A DNA stretch of 64,000 bases from Auraticoccus monumenti (GTDB taxonomy: Bacteria > Actinomycetota > Actinomycetes > Propionibacteriales > Propionibacteriaceae): positions 434,001 to 498,000 of the forward strand of contig NZ_LT629688.1 in assembly GCF_900101785.1 (NCBI RefSeq), given 5' to 3'. Each line of letters begins with the position of its first letter. Within the stretch, counting starts at the first letter, position 1. The notes under the pieces were generated by a model. The model was not told where the DNA came from. It searched no databases and was given only the letters and a program-made list of their open reading frames with translations. Positions 42,743 through 51,668 of this stretch are shown one piece after another. Made by a program: the position numbers and the translations under genes.

Positions 42743-43762
42743 ATGACCGAGTCCGTCCTGGACGCCGTGCCGGACCCCCGCGAAGCACCCCCGGTGCGGT
42801 GGGGGGTGGTGGCCCCGGGTGGCATCGGGCGCACCTTCGTCCGCGCCGTCCAGCAGCACACCCGCTCGGAGGTGGTGGCGGTCGGCTCCCGCAGCGCCGA
42901 TCGGGCCGCCGACTTCGCCCGGGAGCACGGGGTGGCCCGCAGCCACGGCAGCTACGCCGAGCTGGTGGCCGACGACGAGGTCGAGGCGGTCTACGTCGCC
43001 TCCCCCCACTCCGAGCACGCCGAGCAGGCGCTGATGGCCCTCGAGGCCGGCAAGCACGTGCTGGTCGAGAAGGCCTTCACCCGCAACCTGGCCGAGGCCG
43101 AGCGGGTGCTGGCCGTCGCCGAGGAGCGGGGTCTGTTCGCCATGGAGGCCATGTGGACCCGGCACCTGCCGCACGTGGCCGCCATCCACCGGCTGCTGGC
43201 CGACGGGGCGATCGGGGAGGTCATCTCGGTCACCGCGCAGCACGGGCAGGCCTTCCCGCTCGACCCCGGTCACCGGATGTACGACCCGGCGCTGGCCGGC
43301 GGCGCGCTGCTCGACCTCGGGGTCTACCCGGTGTCCTTCGTCCTCGACGTCCTGGGGGCACCGTCCTCGGTGTCGGCCTCGGGCTCGCTGACCGAGACCG
43401 GGGTGGACGGCCAGGTCGCGCTGACCCTCGGCTACCCCGGTCGCGCCCAGGGGGTGGCCCACACCACGCTGTGGTCGCGGACGCCCAACGCGGCGTGCAT
43501 CAGCGGGACCACCGGGCGGATCGAGGTGGAGCGCACCTTCTTCACGCCGACCACCGTCACCGTGGTGCCGCACGAGGGCGAGCCCCGCGAGCTGGACGGC
43601 AGGATCGAGGGCGGGTTCCAGTTCCAGGTGGCTGAGGCGGCCCGCCGCATCGCCGCCGGTGAGCGGGAGAGCCCACGGATGAGCTGGCAGCACACCCGCG
43701 ACGTGATGGGCGTGCTCGACGAGGCCCGGCGCCAGGTGGGCGTGCGCTACCCCGGGGAGTGA
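42743..43762 (+). CDS. Gfo/Idh/MocA family oxidoreductase
   Basis: The 339-aa NAD(P)-dependent enzyme has an N-terminal Rossmann domain (WGVVAPGGIGRTFVRAV; VGSRSADRAADFA), the conserved VLVEKAFTRN (EKP variant EKA with the catalytic Lys) and a C-terminal alpha/beta domain with GGALLDLGVYPVSF. The EKA in place of EKP occurs in the dihydrodiol-dehydrogenase-like branch. It probably acts on a sugar or polyol. ATG 42743 follows GAGAGG. Confidence 0.88.
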   Translation: MTESVLDAVPDPREAPPVRWGVVAPGGIGRTFVRAVQQHTRSEVVAVGSRSADRAADFAREHGVARSHGSYAELVADDEVEAVYVASPHSEHAEQALMALEAGKHVLVEKAFTRNLAEAERVLAVAEERGLFAMEAMWTRHLPHVAAIHRLLADGAIGEVISVTAQHGQAFPLDPGHRMYDPALAGGALLDLGVYPVSFVLDVLGAPSSVSASGSLTETGVDGQVALTLGYPGRAQGVAHTTLWSRTPNAACISGTTGRIEVERTFFTPTTVTVVPHEGEPRELDGRIEGGFQFQVAEAARRIAAGERESPRMSWQHTRDVMGVLDEARRQVGVRYPGE

Positions 43763-43763
43763 G

Positions 43764-43813
43764 CCCGGACGACGCCGTCCGGGTCGGCCCCCGCCCGCGG
43801 CGCCGGGCGGGGG
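43764..43813. terminator. Two tandem hairpin terminators
   Basis: CCCGGACG-ACGC-CGTCCGGG (43764-43783) begins two bases after the oxidoreductase stop. CCCCCGCCCG-CGGCGC-CGGGCGGGGG (43788-43813) follows. Both stems are perfect. They separate the convergent oxidoreductase and coiled-coil membrane protein genes. Confidence 0.8.
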
Positions 43814-43873
43814 CGCTCCGCTGACCCCGGGGAGGCTCGGCCGGCCTGCGCTGCGGACCCCTGACCGGGCGGC

Positions 43874-44614
<741 letters not shown>

Positions 44615-44776
44615 GACCGCTCCACTCTCGACAGGTTGACCTCGAACGTACTGCACCCCCACCCCGACGCGGGTGATCCAGCGGCATCCCGCCCGCTCGA
44701 GGACGCGACGCAGACGGTCACCCACTGTTCACCCGTCGCGGCGGAAGCTGTCGGTCCCCTCTGGCAGGGTCGGACC

Positions 44777-46018
44777 ATGCCGAACCGCACGTCACGCCAG
44801 CTGGCCGCCGTCGCCGCCACCGCCCTGCTGGGCGCCTCCTCGATCGCCGTCGGGTCCAGCCAGCCCGCCGAGGCCGCCCCTCCCGGCTCGGTGCGCTTCG
44901 CCACCTTCAACGCCTCGCTGAACCGGGCGACGCAGGGCGGGTTGGTCGCCGACCTGTCCACGCCGGACAACGCGCAGGCCCGCACCATCGCCGAGATCGT
45001 GCAGCGCAACCGGCCCGACGTGGTGCTGCTGCAGGAGTTCGACCACGACGCCGCCGGCCGGGGTGTCGACCTCTTCGCCGAGAACTACCTGGGCCGCTCC
45101 CAGGACGGGGCCGACCCGATCGAGTACCCGTACTCCTTCAGCGCCCCGGTCAACACCGGGGTCCCCAGCGGTCTGGACCTCAACGGCGACGGCACGGTGG
45201 GCGGTCCGGACGACGCGTGGGGCTTCGGCGTCTTCCCCGGCCAGTACGGCATGGTCGTGTACTCCCGGCACCCGATCGCGGTCGAGGACGTCCGCACCTT
45301 CCAGCTGTTCCGCTGGGCCGACATGCCCGGCGCCCTGCTGCCCGACGACCCGAGCACCCCCGAGCCGGCCGACTTCTTCGACGCCGAGGAGCTCGAGCAG
45401 GTCCGGCTGTCCAGCAAGTCGCACTGGGACGTCCCGATCCGGATCGGCCAGCGCCAGGTGCACCTGCTGGCCAGCCACCCGACGCCGCCGGTCTTCGACG
45501 GCCCGGAGGACCGCAACGGCCGGCGCAACAGCGACGAGATCCGCTTCTGGTCCGACTACGTCTCCGGCCCCAGCGCGTCGCGCTACGTCTACGACGACGA
45601 GGGCGTGCGCGGCGGGCTGAGGCCGGGCTCGATGTTCGTGGTGGCCGGCGACCAGAACTCCGACCCCGAGGACGGGGACTCCCTGCCCGGCTCGATCAGC
45701 CAGCTGCTGGACAACCCGAAGGTCGGCAGCGGCCAGGTCCCCACCAGCGAGGGCGCGGTCGAGGCCACGGAGCTGCAGGGCGGGCCCAACCTCCTGCACA
45801 CCGCCCCGCCGGCCCAGGACACCGCCGACTTCGCCGAGCCGCCGGGCAACATCCGCGTCGACTACGTGCTCCCCAGCCGCCAGCTGCGCACCGTCGACGC
45901 CGGCGTCTTCTGGCCGACCAGCGACGACCCGCTGTCCCGCCTGACCGGCACCTTCCCGTTCCCCTCCTCCGACCACCGCCTGGTCTGGGTCGACGTGCGT
46001 GTGCCCGGGGCCCGTTGA
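44777..46018 (+). CDS. Secreted endonuclease/exonuclease/phosphatase family protein (long form)
   Basis: The 413-aa protein has a signal peptide (residues 1-35, AVGSSQPAEAAPPG) and an EEP domain: ATFNASLNR (metal Asn), VVLLQEFDHD (metal Glu), LLASHPTPP (His), VAGDQNSDPEDGD (Asp/Asn) and SSDHRLVWVDV (Asp-His). An insert DLNGDGTVGGPDDAW looks like a calcium-binding loop. Similar long forms in actinobacteria are annotated as secreted nucleases or phosphatases. ATG 44777 is the start; a strong hairpin follows. Confidence 0.9.
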   Translation: MPNRTSRQLAAVAATALLGASSIAVGSSQPAEAAPPGSVRFATFNASLNRATQGGLVADLSTPDNAQARTIAEIVQRNRPDVVLLQEFDHDAAGRGVDLFAENYLGRSQDGADPIEYPYSFSAPVNTGVPSGLDLNGDGTVGGPDDAWGFGVFPGQYGMVVYSRHPIAVEDVRTFQLFRWADMPGALLPDDPSTPEPADFFDAEELEQVRLSSKSHWDVPIRIGQRQVHLLASHPTPPVFDGPEDRNGRRNSDEIRFWSDYVSGPSASRYVYDDEGVRGGLRPGSMFVVAGDQNSDPEDGDSLPGSISQLLDNPKVGSGQVPTSEGAVEATELQGGPNLLHTAPPAQDTADFAEPPGNIRVDYVLPSRQLRTVDAGVFWPTSDDPLSRLTGTFPFPSSDHRLVWVDVRVPGAR

Positions 46019-46043
46019 GCGCCGGGCAGCCGGTCGGTACGGT

Positions 46044-46089
46044 GCCGCCCTCCCTCGCGGTCGACGTCCGCCACGAGGGAGGGGGCGGC
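46044..46089 (+). terminator. Hairpin terminator after the secreted EEP gene
   Basis: GCCGCCCTCCCTCG (46044-46057) pairs with CGAGGGAGGGGGCGGC (46074-46089), with a two-base bulge and a 16-nt loop. It lies 25 bp after the stop codon. Confidence 0.75.
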
Positions 46090-46192
46090 CGGTCGACGCC
46101 CACCGCGGCGACCAGGTGGCAGGGCATCCACCTGCCCTGCCCGGGGTCCGGCCCAGAATGCGTCGCTGGGCCCGGGGCCCTACTCTGAGCGG

Positions 46193-47230
46193 GTGCCAGG
46201 CAGAGAGCGCTACACGTCGCGCACCCAGGCGGGGGCGCGATTCGTGGCCCAGCGGGGTCTGCTGCGCCCGGTGGTCTGGGCCATCACCGACGTGCAGGTC
46301 CACGGTCGCGAGAACCTCGACAACTTCAGCGGGCCCTACGTCGTGGTCTCCAACCACAGCAGCCACCTGGACACGCCGTTGATCATGGGCGCCCTGCCGC
46401 GCCGGCTCTCCCGCTACCTGGCGGCCGGTGCCGCGGCGGACTACTTCTTCAAGAGCTGGTGGAAGTCCGCCCCCACCGCCCTGTTCTTCAACGCCTTCCC
46501 GGTGGAGCGCGGCGGCACCCGCAACCGCAAGGGGCTGGCCGGCAAGCTGCTCTCCGACGGCGTGCCGCTGCTGCTGTTCCCTGAGGGAACCCGCTCCCGG
46601 ACCGGCCAGATGGCCCGCTTCAAGCCCGGTGCGGCGGCGTTGTGCATCAGCCGCAACGTCCCGTGCATCCCGGTGGCCCTGGTCGGCGCGCACGAGGCCA
46701 TGCCGCACGGCACGGGCTGGGTGCGCCGCGGACGTCCGCGGGTGCACGTGGTGATCGGCAGCCCGATGTGGGCGCGTCCCGGTGAGGCCGCCGCCCGCTT
46801 CTCCGAGCGGATCGCCAAGGTGATCAGCGACATGCACGACCAGACGGCCCTGGCCGTCGGTCTCCCCCGCCTGATCGAGTACGCCAGCCTGGCCGCCGAG
46901 CGCGAGGCGCGGGAGGCCCTCCTGGCCCGCGGCGACGACGAGACCCGCGAGGTGATCGAGGAGCAGGCGCAGCAGTCCCTCGGCTCGGGCGAGACGGTGG
47001 CCACCGAGGGCCCCGCCGCACCGCCGGAGGACGACGGCGAGGACGGGACGCCGCGGAGGACGCGCGAACGACAGCTCCTCGTGCCTGGCCTGCGCCGGAT
47101 GGGCACGCGGCTGGTCCGCCGCGGTCCGCGCGTCCCCGAGCGGGGTCGGGGCGACCAGGACCGGGACCGGACGCGCAGGCGTCGCAGCGACGAGGACCGC
47201 AGCAGTGCGGACGAGGAGGAGACGTCATGA
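46193..47230 (+). CDS. Lysophospholipid (1-acylglycerol-3-phosphate-type) acyltransferase
   Basis: The 345-aa membrane-associated enzyme has the PlsC signatures NHSSHLD (HX4D, catalytic His), VERGG, FPEGTRSR (acceptor phosphate binding) and VPCIPVALVG. About 100 residues of charged, disordered tail follow (from about 240). GTG 46193 is the start. Its end overlaps the next gene by ATGA, so it is tightly coupled to an alkyl-DHAP-synthase-like protein, which suggests a shared role in unusual glycerolipid synthesis. Confidence 0.9.
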   Translation: MPGRERYTSRTQAGARFVAQRGLLRPVVWAITDVQVHGRENLDNFSGPYVVVSNHSSHLDTPLIMGALPRRLSRYLAAGAAADYFFKSWWKSAPTALFFNAFPVERGGTRNRKGLAGKLLSDGVPLLLFPEGTRSRTGQMARFKPGAAALCISRNVPCIPVALVGAHEAMPHGTGWVRRGRPRVHVVIGSPMWARPGEAAARFSERIAKVISDMHDQTALAVGLPRLIEYASLAAEREAREALLARGDDETREVIEEQAQQSLGSGETVATEGPAAPPEDDGEDGTPRRTRERQLLVPGLRRMGTRLVRRGPRVPERGRGDQDRDRTRRRRSDEDRSSADEEETS

Positions 47231-48930
47231 AGGGCGTGCAGCACATGAAGTGGTGGGGGTGGGGCCTCGACGGCATCTCCTTCCACCACGAGGACAAGCC
47301 GAAGTTCGCCCCGTTCGTGCGTGAGCGGGTGGGCATCGACGTCACCACCCCCGCCGCCCGACCGCCGCTGCGCTTCGAGGAGCTCGACGTCCCCGAGCCC
47401 CGGCTCGACGACGACCTCCGCAGCACGCTGGCCGGTCTGGTCGGCGAGGAGTACGTGACCACCGACGCCATGGAGCGGGTGGTGCACACCTTCGGCAAGA
47501 GCGTCCGCGACCTGATCCGGATCCGCCGCGGCGAGCTCGGCCGGATGCCCGACGTCGTCGTCTACCCCGACAGCACCGACGAGGTGGCACGGGTGGTCGA
47601 CGCCGTGGTGGCCGCCGACGCCGTGCTGATCCCCTTCGGGGGCGGCAGCAACATCGCCGGGTCCCTGGAGGTGCCGCGCGGGGAGACCCGCACGGTGGTG
47701 TCGGTCGACCTGGGCCGGATGAACAAGCTGCTGGAGATCGACGAGGAGTCCGGGCTGGCCCTGATCCAGGCCGGCGCCCTCGGCCCGCACCTGGAGGAGC
47801 AGCTGCAGCAGCGCGGCTGGACCATCGGGCACTTCCCCGACTCCTTCAGCCACTCCACCCTGGGCGGCTGGATCGCCACCCGGTCCTCGGGCATGCAGTC
47901 CGACCGCTACGGCGACATCGCCGACATCACCCGCGGCCTGACCATGGCCATGCCCGGCAAGGTCCTCACCCTGCGGCCGCTGCCGAGCTCCTCCACGGGC
48001 CCGTCGGTGCGCGAGATGGTGCTGGGCAGCGAGGGCCGTCTCGGGGTCATCACCGAGGCCTGGGTGAACGTCAAGCGCGTCGCCGAGGAGCGCGTGGTGC
48101 TCGGGTACTTCTTCCCCGACTTCGCCACCGGGCTGGAGGCACTGCGCGAGATCCACAAGTCCGACGCCACCCCGCTGGTGGGCCGCGTCTCCGACGAGCG
48201 CGAGACCCAGTTCTCGCTGGCCACGTCCAAGAAGAGCAAGGGCATCAGCAAGTACGTCACGAAGGGGTTGATGGCCTACCTCACCCGCAAGGGCTGGGAC
48301 CTGCAGAAGCTGTGCCTCAGCTTCATCGGCTTCGAGGGCAGCCGGTCCCACGTGGCCCTGCAGCAGCGGCTGGTCCGTGAGATCGTCACCCGTCACGGCG
48401 GCATCGTCGTCGGCAAGGGCCCGGGCGTGCTCTACGACCAGAAGAAGTTCGACACGCCCTACCTGCGCGACTTCCTGCTGGACCGGGGCGCCGCCGCCGA
48501 CGTGTCGGACACCGCAGCCCCGTGGTCGAAGCTGAAGCCCCTCTACGACAACGTGATCGCCGCCGCCGAGGGGGCCTTCGCCGAGATCGGCTGCCAGGGC
48601 TACATCATGTGCCACCTCTCGCACAACTACCACTCCGGCGCCTGCCTGTACTTCACCTTCGCCGTGGCCCACGAGGGGCCGGGCGTGATCGAGAAGTACG
48701 ACGTGGTGAAGCGGGCCATCCAGTCCGAGTTCATCCGCTCCGGCGGGACGCTCTCGCACCACCACGGCGTCGGGGTCGAGCACTCGCCGTGGCTGGCCGA
48801 GGACGTCTCCCCGGCCGGTCAGGAGCTGATCGGCGGCCTGCTGGACTTCGCCGACCCCAAGCACAACCTCAACCCCGGCAAGATCGTCCACACCGGCACC
48901 CCCGGCGTCTCGGTGCTGTCCGAGCAGTGA
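47227..48930 (+). CDS. FAD-binding oxidase, alkyldihydroxyacetonephosphate synthase-like
   Basis: The 567-aa flavoprotein starts MKGVQHMKWWGWG, a hallmark of the AGPS branch of FAD-linked oxidases. The PCMH FAD domain has VLIPFGGGSNIAGSLEV and the FSHSTLGGWIATRSSGMQS phosphate loop. The C-terminal domain has the His cluster SHHHGVG and LNPGKI. Eukaryotic AGPS swaps an acyl for an alkyl chain to start ether lipids; bacterial members are usually annotated only by homology. Translational coupling to the acyltransferase supports a lipid role. Alternative: a D-lactate/glycolate-type oxidase. Confidence 0.88.
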   Translation: MKGVQHMKWWGWGLDGISFHHEDKPKFAPFVRERVGIDVTTPAARPPLRFEELDVPEPRLDDDLRSTLAGLVGEEYVTTDAMERVVHTFGKSVRDLIRIRRGELGRMPDVVVYPDSTDEVARVVDAVVAADAVLIPFGGGSNIAGSLEVPRGETRTVVSVDLGRMNKLLEIDEESGLALIQAGALGPHLEEQLQQRGWTIGHFPDSFSHSTLGGWIATRSSGMQSDRYGDIADITRGLTMAMPGKVLTLRPLPSSSTGPSVREMVLGSEGRLGVITEAWVNVKRVAEERVVLGYFFPDFATGLEALREIHKSDATPLVGRVSDERETQFSLATSKKSKGISKYVTKGLMAYLTRKGWDLQKLCLSFIGFEGSRSHVALQQRLVREIVTRHGGIVVGKGPGVLYDQKKFDTPYLRDFLLDRGAAADVSDTAAPWSKLKPLYDNVIAAAEGAFAEIGCQGYIMCHLSHNYHSGACLYFTFAVAHEGPGVIEKYDVVKRAIQSEFIRSGGTLSHHHGVGVEHSPWLAEDVSPAGQELIGGLLDFADPKHNLNPGKIVHTGTPGVSVLSEQ

Positions 48931-48938
48931 GCGCCCCT

Positions 48939-48975
48939 CCCGGGACCCCCTGACCACCGGTCGGGGCGTCCCGGG
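48939..48975 (+). terminator. Hairpin terminator after the AGPS-like gene
   Basis: CCCGGGA (48939-48945) pairs with TCCCGGG (48969-48975). The inner part (CCCC-TGACC with GGTCG-GGG) extends the stem around a small loop. It lies 8 bp after the stop. Confidence 0.75.
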
Positions 48976-48994
48976 CCCGGCGGGCCGCGGTGGC

Positions 48995-49384
48995 TCAGCC
49001 GCGGAAGCGGTCGCCCAGGTCGACCACGGTGCCCTGGACGGCACCGGTCAACCAGTCCGGGATGTGCTCGTGGCCGGGGGCCGGCTGGGCGCTGAGGACC
49101 ACCGACAGCGGGCGCCCGGCCTCGGTCAGCAGGGTGGCCATCGTGGCGGTCGGACCGCCCGTCGCCTCCTCCAGGGCCTGGCAGACCGACGCCCGGTCAC
49201 TGGCCCAGACGTGCTCGAGGAAGATCTCGGTGGTCGCCTCCACCGGGTGCTCGGTGAACCCGAGCATGGCCACCAGCTCGCTGGACCAGGCCCAGACGTC
49301 CTCGTCCAGGACGGCGGTGAAGGAGCCCGTGCGGAGCAGCCCGCTGGCGACCGTGCCGGGTTCGCGACGCAGGTCGAGGCTCAT
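48995..49384 (-). CDS. Small PAS-domain protein
   Basis: The 129-aa protein looks like a single PAS fold of the PAS_3 type: FTAVLDEDVWAWSSELVAMLG, read as DVWAWSSELVAMLGF, then EIFLEHVWASDRASVCQALEEA, and a final beta part (PLSVVLSAQPAPG). No kinase, ANTAR or GGDEF output domain is attached. It may be a stand-alone sensor or an ANTAR-protein relative that lost its output. ATG 49384 follows GGAGG. Confidence 0.65.
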   Translation of the reverse strand: MSLDLRREPGTVASGLLRTGSFTAVLDEDVWAWSSELVAMLGFTEHPVEATTEIFLEHVWASDRASVCQALEEATGGPTATMATLLTEAGRPLSVVLSAQPAPGHEHIPDWLTGAVQGTVVDLGDRFRG

Positions 49385-49988
49385 GGAGCCTCCGTTCCGA
49401 CGGTGCTCATGGGGTCCTCGTCTCGGCTGGGTGTGCCTCGCTCGTGCACCGGCCCTACCCACCACCGCCGCGCGCTCACGTCCGCGCCCCGATCGGCTCA
49501 CCTGGTGGGACCGGGGTGCTGTGCGCTGAGGGCCGACGACCGAGGGGAGGGCGTGTGCCCGGCCGACACCGTCGGTCGTGACACGTCGGCGGTGACGGTG
49601 ATCAGACCGTCACGGTCGGCACCGTCGGCTCGCCGCGGGGTCGTCGCCCGGGCCGGCTCAGGGCCGCTCGTCCTGGCCCGACCGGGCGGTGCTGAGCGCG
49701 AGGGCCCGTCTCGGCGGTCCCGACGCCACGCCCCGTGTCCTGCGGATGCAGTCGCTGGGCGATCGGGCACGGCTCGTCAGTCAGACGAACCCGACCAGCC
49801 GTTGCCCTCCCCGAGCCCTGGCACGTGAGCGAAGGGCACCTGGTCTTTTCCTGTCGTCGTGTGGGCTCTCGACACCTCTGGGTACCCCTGTTGCTGGGAC
49901 GCCGTGAGAGAGCAACGACTCGCTCCGGTAGCCCCACACGGCGCGTCAACTCCGTCCGTGTACGCCACGACGACAAGAGGTGCATCGC
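49385..49988. other. 604-bp intergenic region without a convincing gene
   Basis: The reading frames here have no homology I recognise and no consistent third-position GC pattern. A clean hairpin GTGACGGT-GATCAG-ACCGTCAC lies at 49592-49613, and GTTGCT/AGCAAC (49890-49916) brackets a 15-nt loop. GGGTAC (49880-49885) about 105 bp before the PRC gene resembles the -10 of SigB/SigF-type stress promoters, but the matching GTTT-like -35 is weak. The last 150 bp are less GC-rich and probably hold the promoter. Confidence 0.55.
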
Positions 49989-50846
49989 ATGACGATCAAC
50001 ACTGAGCAGGCCCAGCGCTTCATCGGCGGCCGCAACAAGGTCTACGACAGCAGCGGGGACAAGATCGGTACCGCCGAGCAGATCTACCTCGACGAGACCA
50101 GCGGCCAGCCCAGCTGGGTCACCGTCAACACCGGGCTCTTCGGGACCTCCGAGTCCTTCGTGCCCCTCGAGGGCGCCCGCATCGACGGCGACGACCTGGT
50201 GGTCCAGTACGACAAGGCCCGCGTGAAGGACGCCCCGCGTGTCGACCCCGACGGCCACCTGTCCGAGGCCGAGGAGGCCACGCTGTACGACTACTACGGC
50301 GTCGGCGGCGGCACCCGCACCGGCGGGTACGACGACGTGGACCGCACCCGCGGCACCGACACCCACGGCACCGACACGCACGGCACCGACGCCCACGGCA
50401 CCGACACCCGCGCCGGCTTCACCGAGGGCCACGACACCTCCGGCCCGACCACCGACGACGCGATGACGCGCTCCGAGGAGCAGCTGCACGTCGGCACCGA
50501 GCGCCGCGAGGCCGGGCGTGCCCGTCTCCGCAAGTACGTGGTCACCGAGAACGTGACCCAGACGGTGCCCGTGCAGCGCGAGGAGGTCCGGGTCGAGCGC
50601 GAGCCGATCACCGACGCCAACCGCGGTGACGCCCTCGACGGCCCCGCCATCTCCGAGGAGGAGCACGAGGTCGTCCTGCACGAGGAGCGCCCCGTGGTCG
50701 ACAAGGAGGCCGTGCCGGTCGAGCGCGTCCGCCTGGGCACCGAGACGGTGACCGACCAGCAGACCATCTCCGAGGAGGTCCGCAAGGAGCAGATCGAGAC
50801 CGCCGGCGTCGACGACGACACCCGCCACGACGGCCCCACCCGCTGA
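49989..50846 (+). CDS. PRC-barrel and DUF2382 (YsnF/AvaK) domain protein
   Basis: The 285-aa soluble protein has an N-terminal PRC barrel (residues 5-80: NKVYDSSGDKIGTAEQIYLD, SFVPLEGARIDGDDLVV), a repeat linker of GTDTH units (about 121-140), and a C-terminal DUF2382 domain (about 160-270: EEQLHVGTERREAGRARLRKY, then EEVRVEREPI, EEHEVVLHEERPVVDKE). The family is linked to general stress responses (YsnF). ATG 49989 follows AAGAGGTG. A four-span membrane protein follows in the same operon. Confidence 0.92.
   Translation: MTINTEQAQRFIGGRNKVYDSSGDKIGTAEQIYLDETSGQPSWVTVNTGLFGTSESFVPLEGARIDGDDLVVQYDKARVKDAPRVDPDGHLSEAEEATLYDYYGVGGGTRTGGYDDVDRTRGTDTHGTDTHGTDAHGTDTRAGFTEGHDTSGPTTDDAMTRSEEQLHVGTERREAGRARLRKYVVTENVTQTVPVQREEVRVEREPITDANRGDALDGPAISEEEHEVVLHEERPVVDKEAVPVERVRLGTETVTDQQTISEEVRKEQIETAGVDDDTRHDGPTR
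50351..50410 (+). repeat. Four 15-bp tandem repeats in the PRC/DUF2382 gene
   Basis: Units at 50351, 50366, 50381 and 50396 share CGGCACCGACxCxCA and code for GTDTH-type pentapeptides. They form the linker between the two domains. Confidence 0.9.
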
Positions 50847-50875
50847 ACCGCACCACCAACTGAGAGCAGGGCGAG

Positions 50876-51523
50876 ATGAGTCAGGCCATGGACCCCCAGG
50901 ACGGCGAGCGGACGAGAGCGTCCGACCACGACCTGGACCGTGACGACACCGTCGCCGGCACGCCCCGGCGTGACCGCCGGGAGGTCGTGGCGCGGGAGAA
51001 GGAGGAGTTCGGGGGCATGAAGTTCGGTGCCTGCTTCTTCGGGTGGCTGACCGCCACCGGGACCGCGGTGCTGCTCACCGCCCTGCTCACCGCCATCGGC
51101 GCCGGGGTGGGACTGGCCCAGCAGGTCGACCCGGCCGCTGCGGCGCAGAACCCCGAGACCGTCGGTCTCGTCGGCGGCATCGTGCTGCTGGTGATCGTGC
51201 TGGTGGCCTACTTCGCCGGCGGGTACGTCGCCGGTCGGATGGCCCGCTTCAACGGTGCCAAGCAGGGCCTGGGGGTCTTCCTCTGGGCCGTGATCATCGC
51301 CGTGGTCGTGGCCGTCCTGGGGCTGATCGCCGGCAACCAGTTCGACGTCCTGGCCAACCTCAACGGGTTCCCGAGGCTCCCGGTCAACGAGGGCGCGCTC
51401 ACCACGGGCGGCATCATCACCGCTGTCGTGCTGGTGCTGGCGGCCCTGGCCGGGGCGGTCCTCGGTGGCCTCGCCGGGATGCGGTACCACCGCAGGGTCG
51501 ACAAGGTCGGCCTGGGTCACTGA
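50876..51523 (+). CDS. Four-span membrane protein downstream of the PRC/DUF2382 gene
   Basis: The 215-aa protein has a charged start (residues 1-45), then four spans (about 55-80, 98-118, 130-150 and 178-200), with GGYVAGRMARFNGAKQGLGVFLW between the second and third. This glycine-rich pattern is like the YrzE/TIGR04086-type small membrane proteins that often accompany PRC-barrel stress proteins. The function is unknown. ATG 50876 lies 29 nt after the upstream stop; a terminator follows. Confidence 0.78.
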   Translation: MSQAMDPQDGERTRASDHDLDRDDTVAGTPRRDRREVVAREKEEFGGMKFGACFFGWLTATGTAVLLTALLTAIGAGVGLAQQVDPAAAAQNPETVGLVGGIVLLVIVLVAYFAGGYVAGRMARFNGAKQGLGVFLWAVIIAVVVAVLGLIAGNQFDVLANLNGFPRLPVNEGALTTGGIITAVVLVLAALAGAVLGGLAGMRYHRRVDKVGLGH

Positions 51524-51539
51524 CCCGCTGCACACTCCT

Positions 51540-51575
51540 CAGCGCCCGGTCCGCCTCACGGCGGTCCGGGCGCTG
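51540..51575 (+). terminator. Terminator of the PRC/DUF2382 operon
   Basis: CAGCGCCCGG-T-CCGCC pairs with GGCGG-T-CCGGGCGCTG around TCAC (51540-51575), interrupted only by one T/T mismatch. It is also placed to stop the LacI gene on the other strand. Confidence 0.85.
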
Positions 51576-51668
51576 TGCTGCCCGGTGGCACGGTGCAGGA
51601 GCGGTCGCCGGGTCAGGTCGACGACCGGCCGGGCACCGGAGCCCAGCCGGGAGCCGCGGCGGGCAGGG

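Noticed and set aside
49498-49770. Small gene in the 604-bp gap before the PRC-barrel gene
   Set aside because: It has no ribosome site, no recognisable domain and low-complexity Arg/Pro/Gly/Thr composition.
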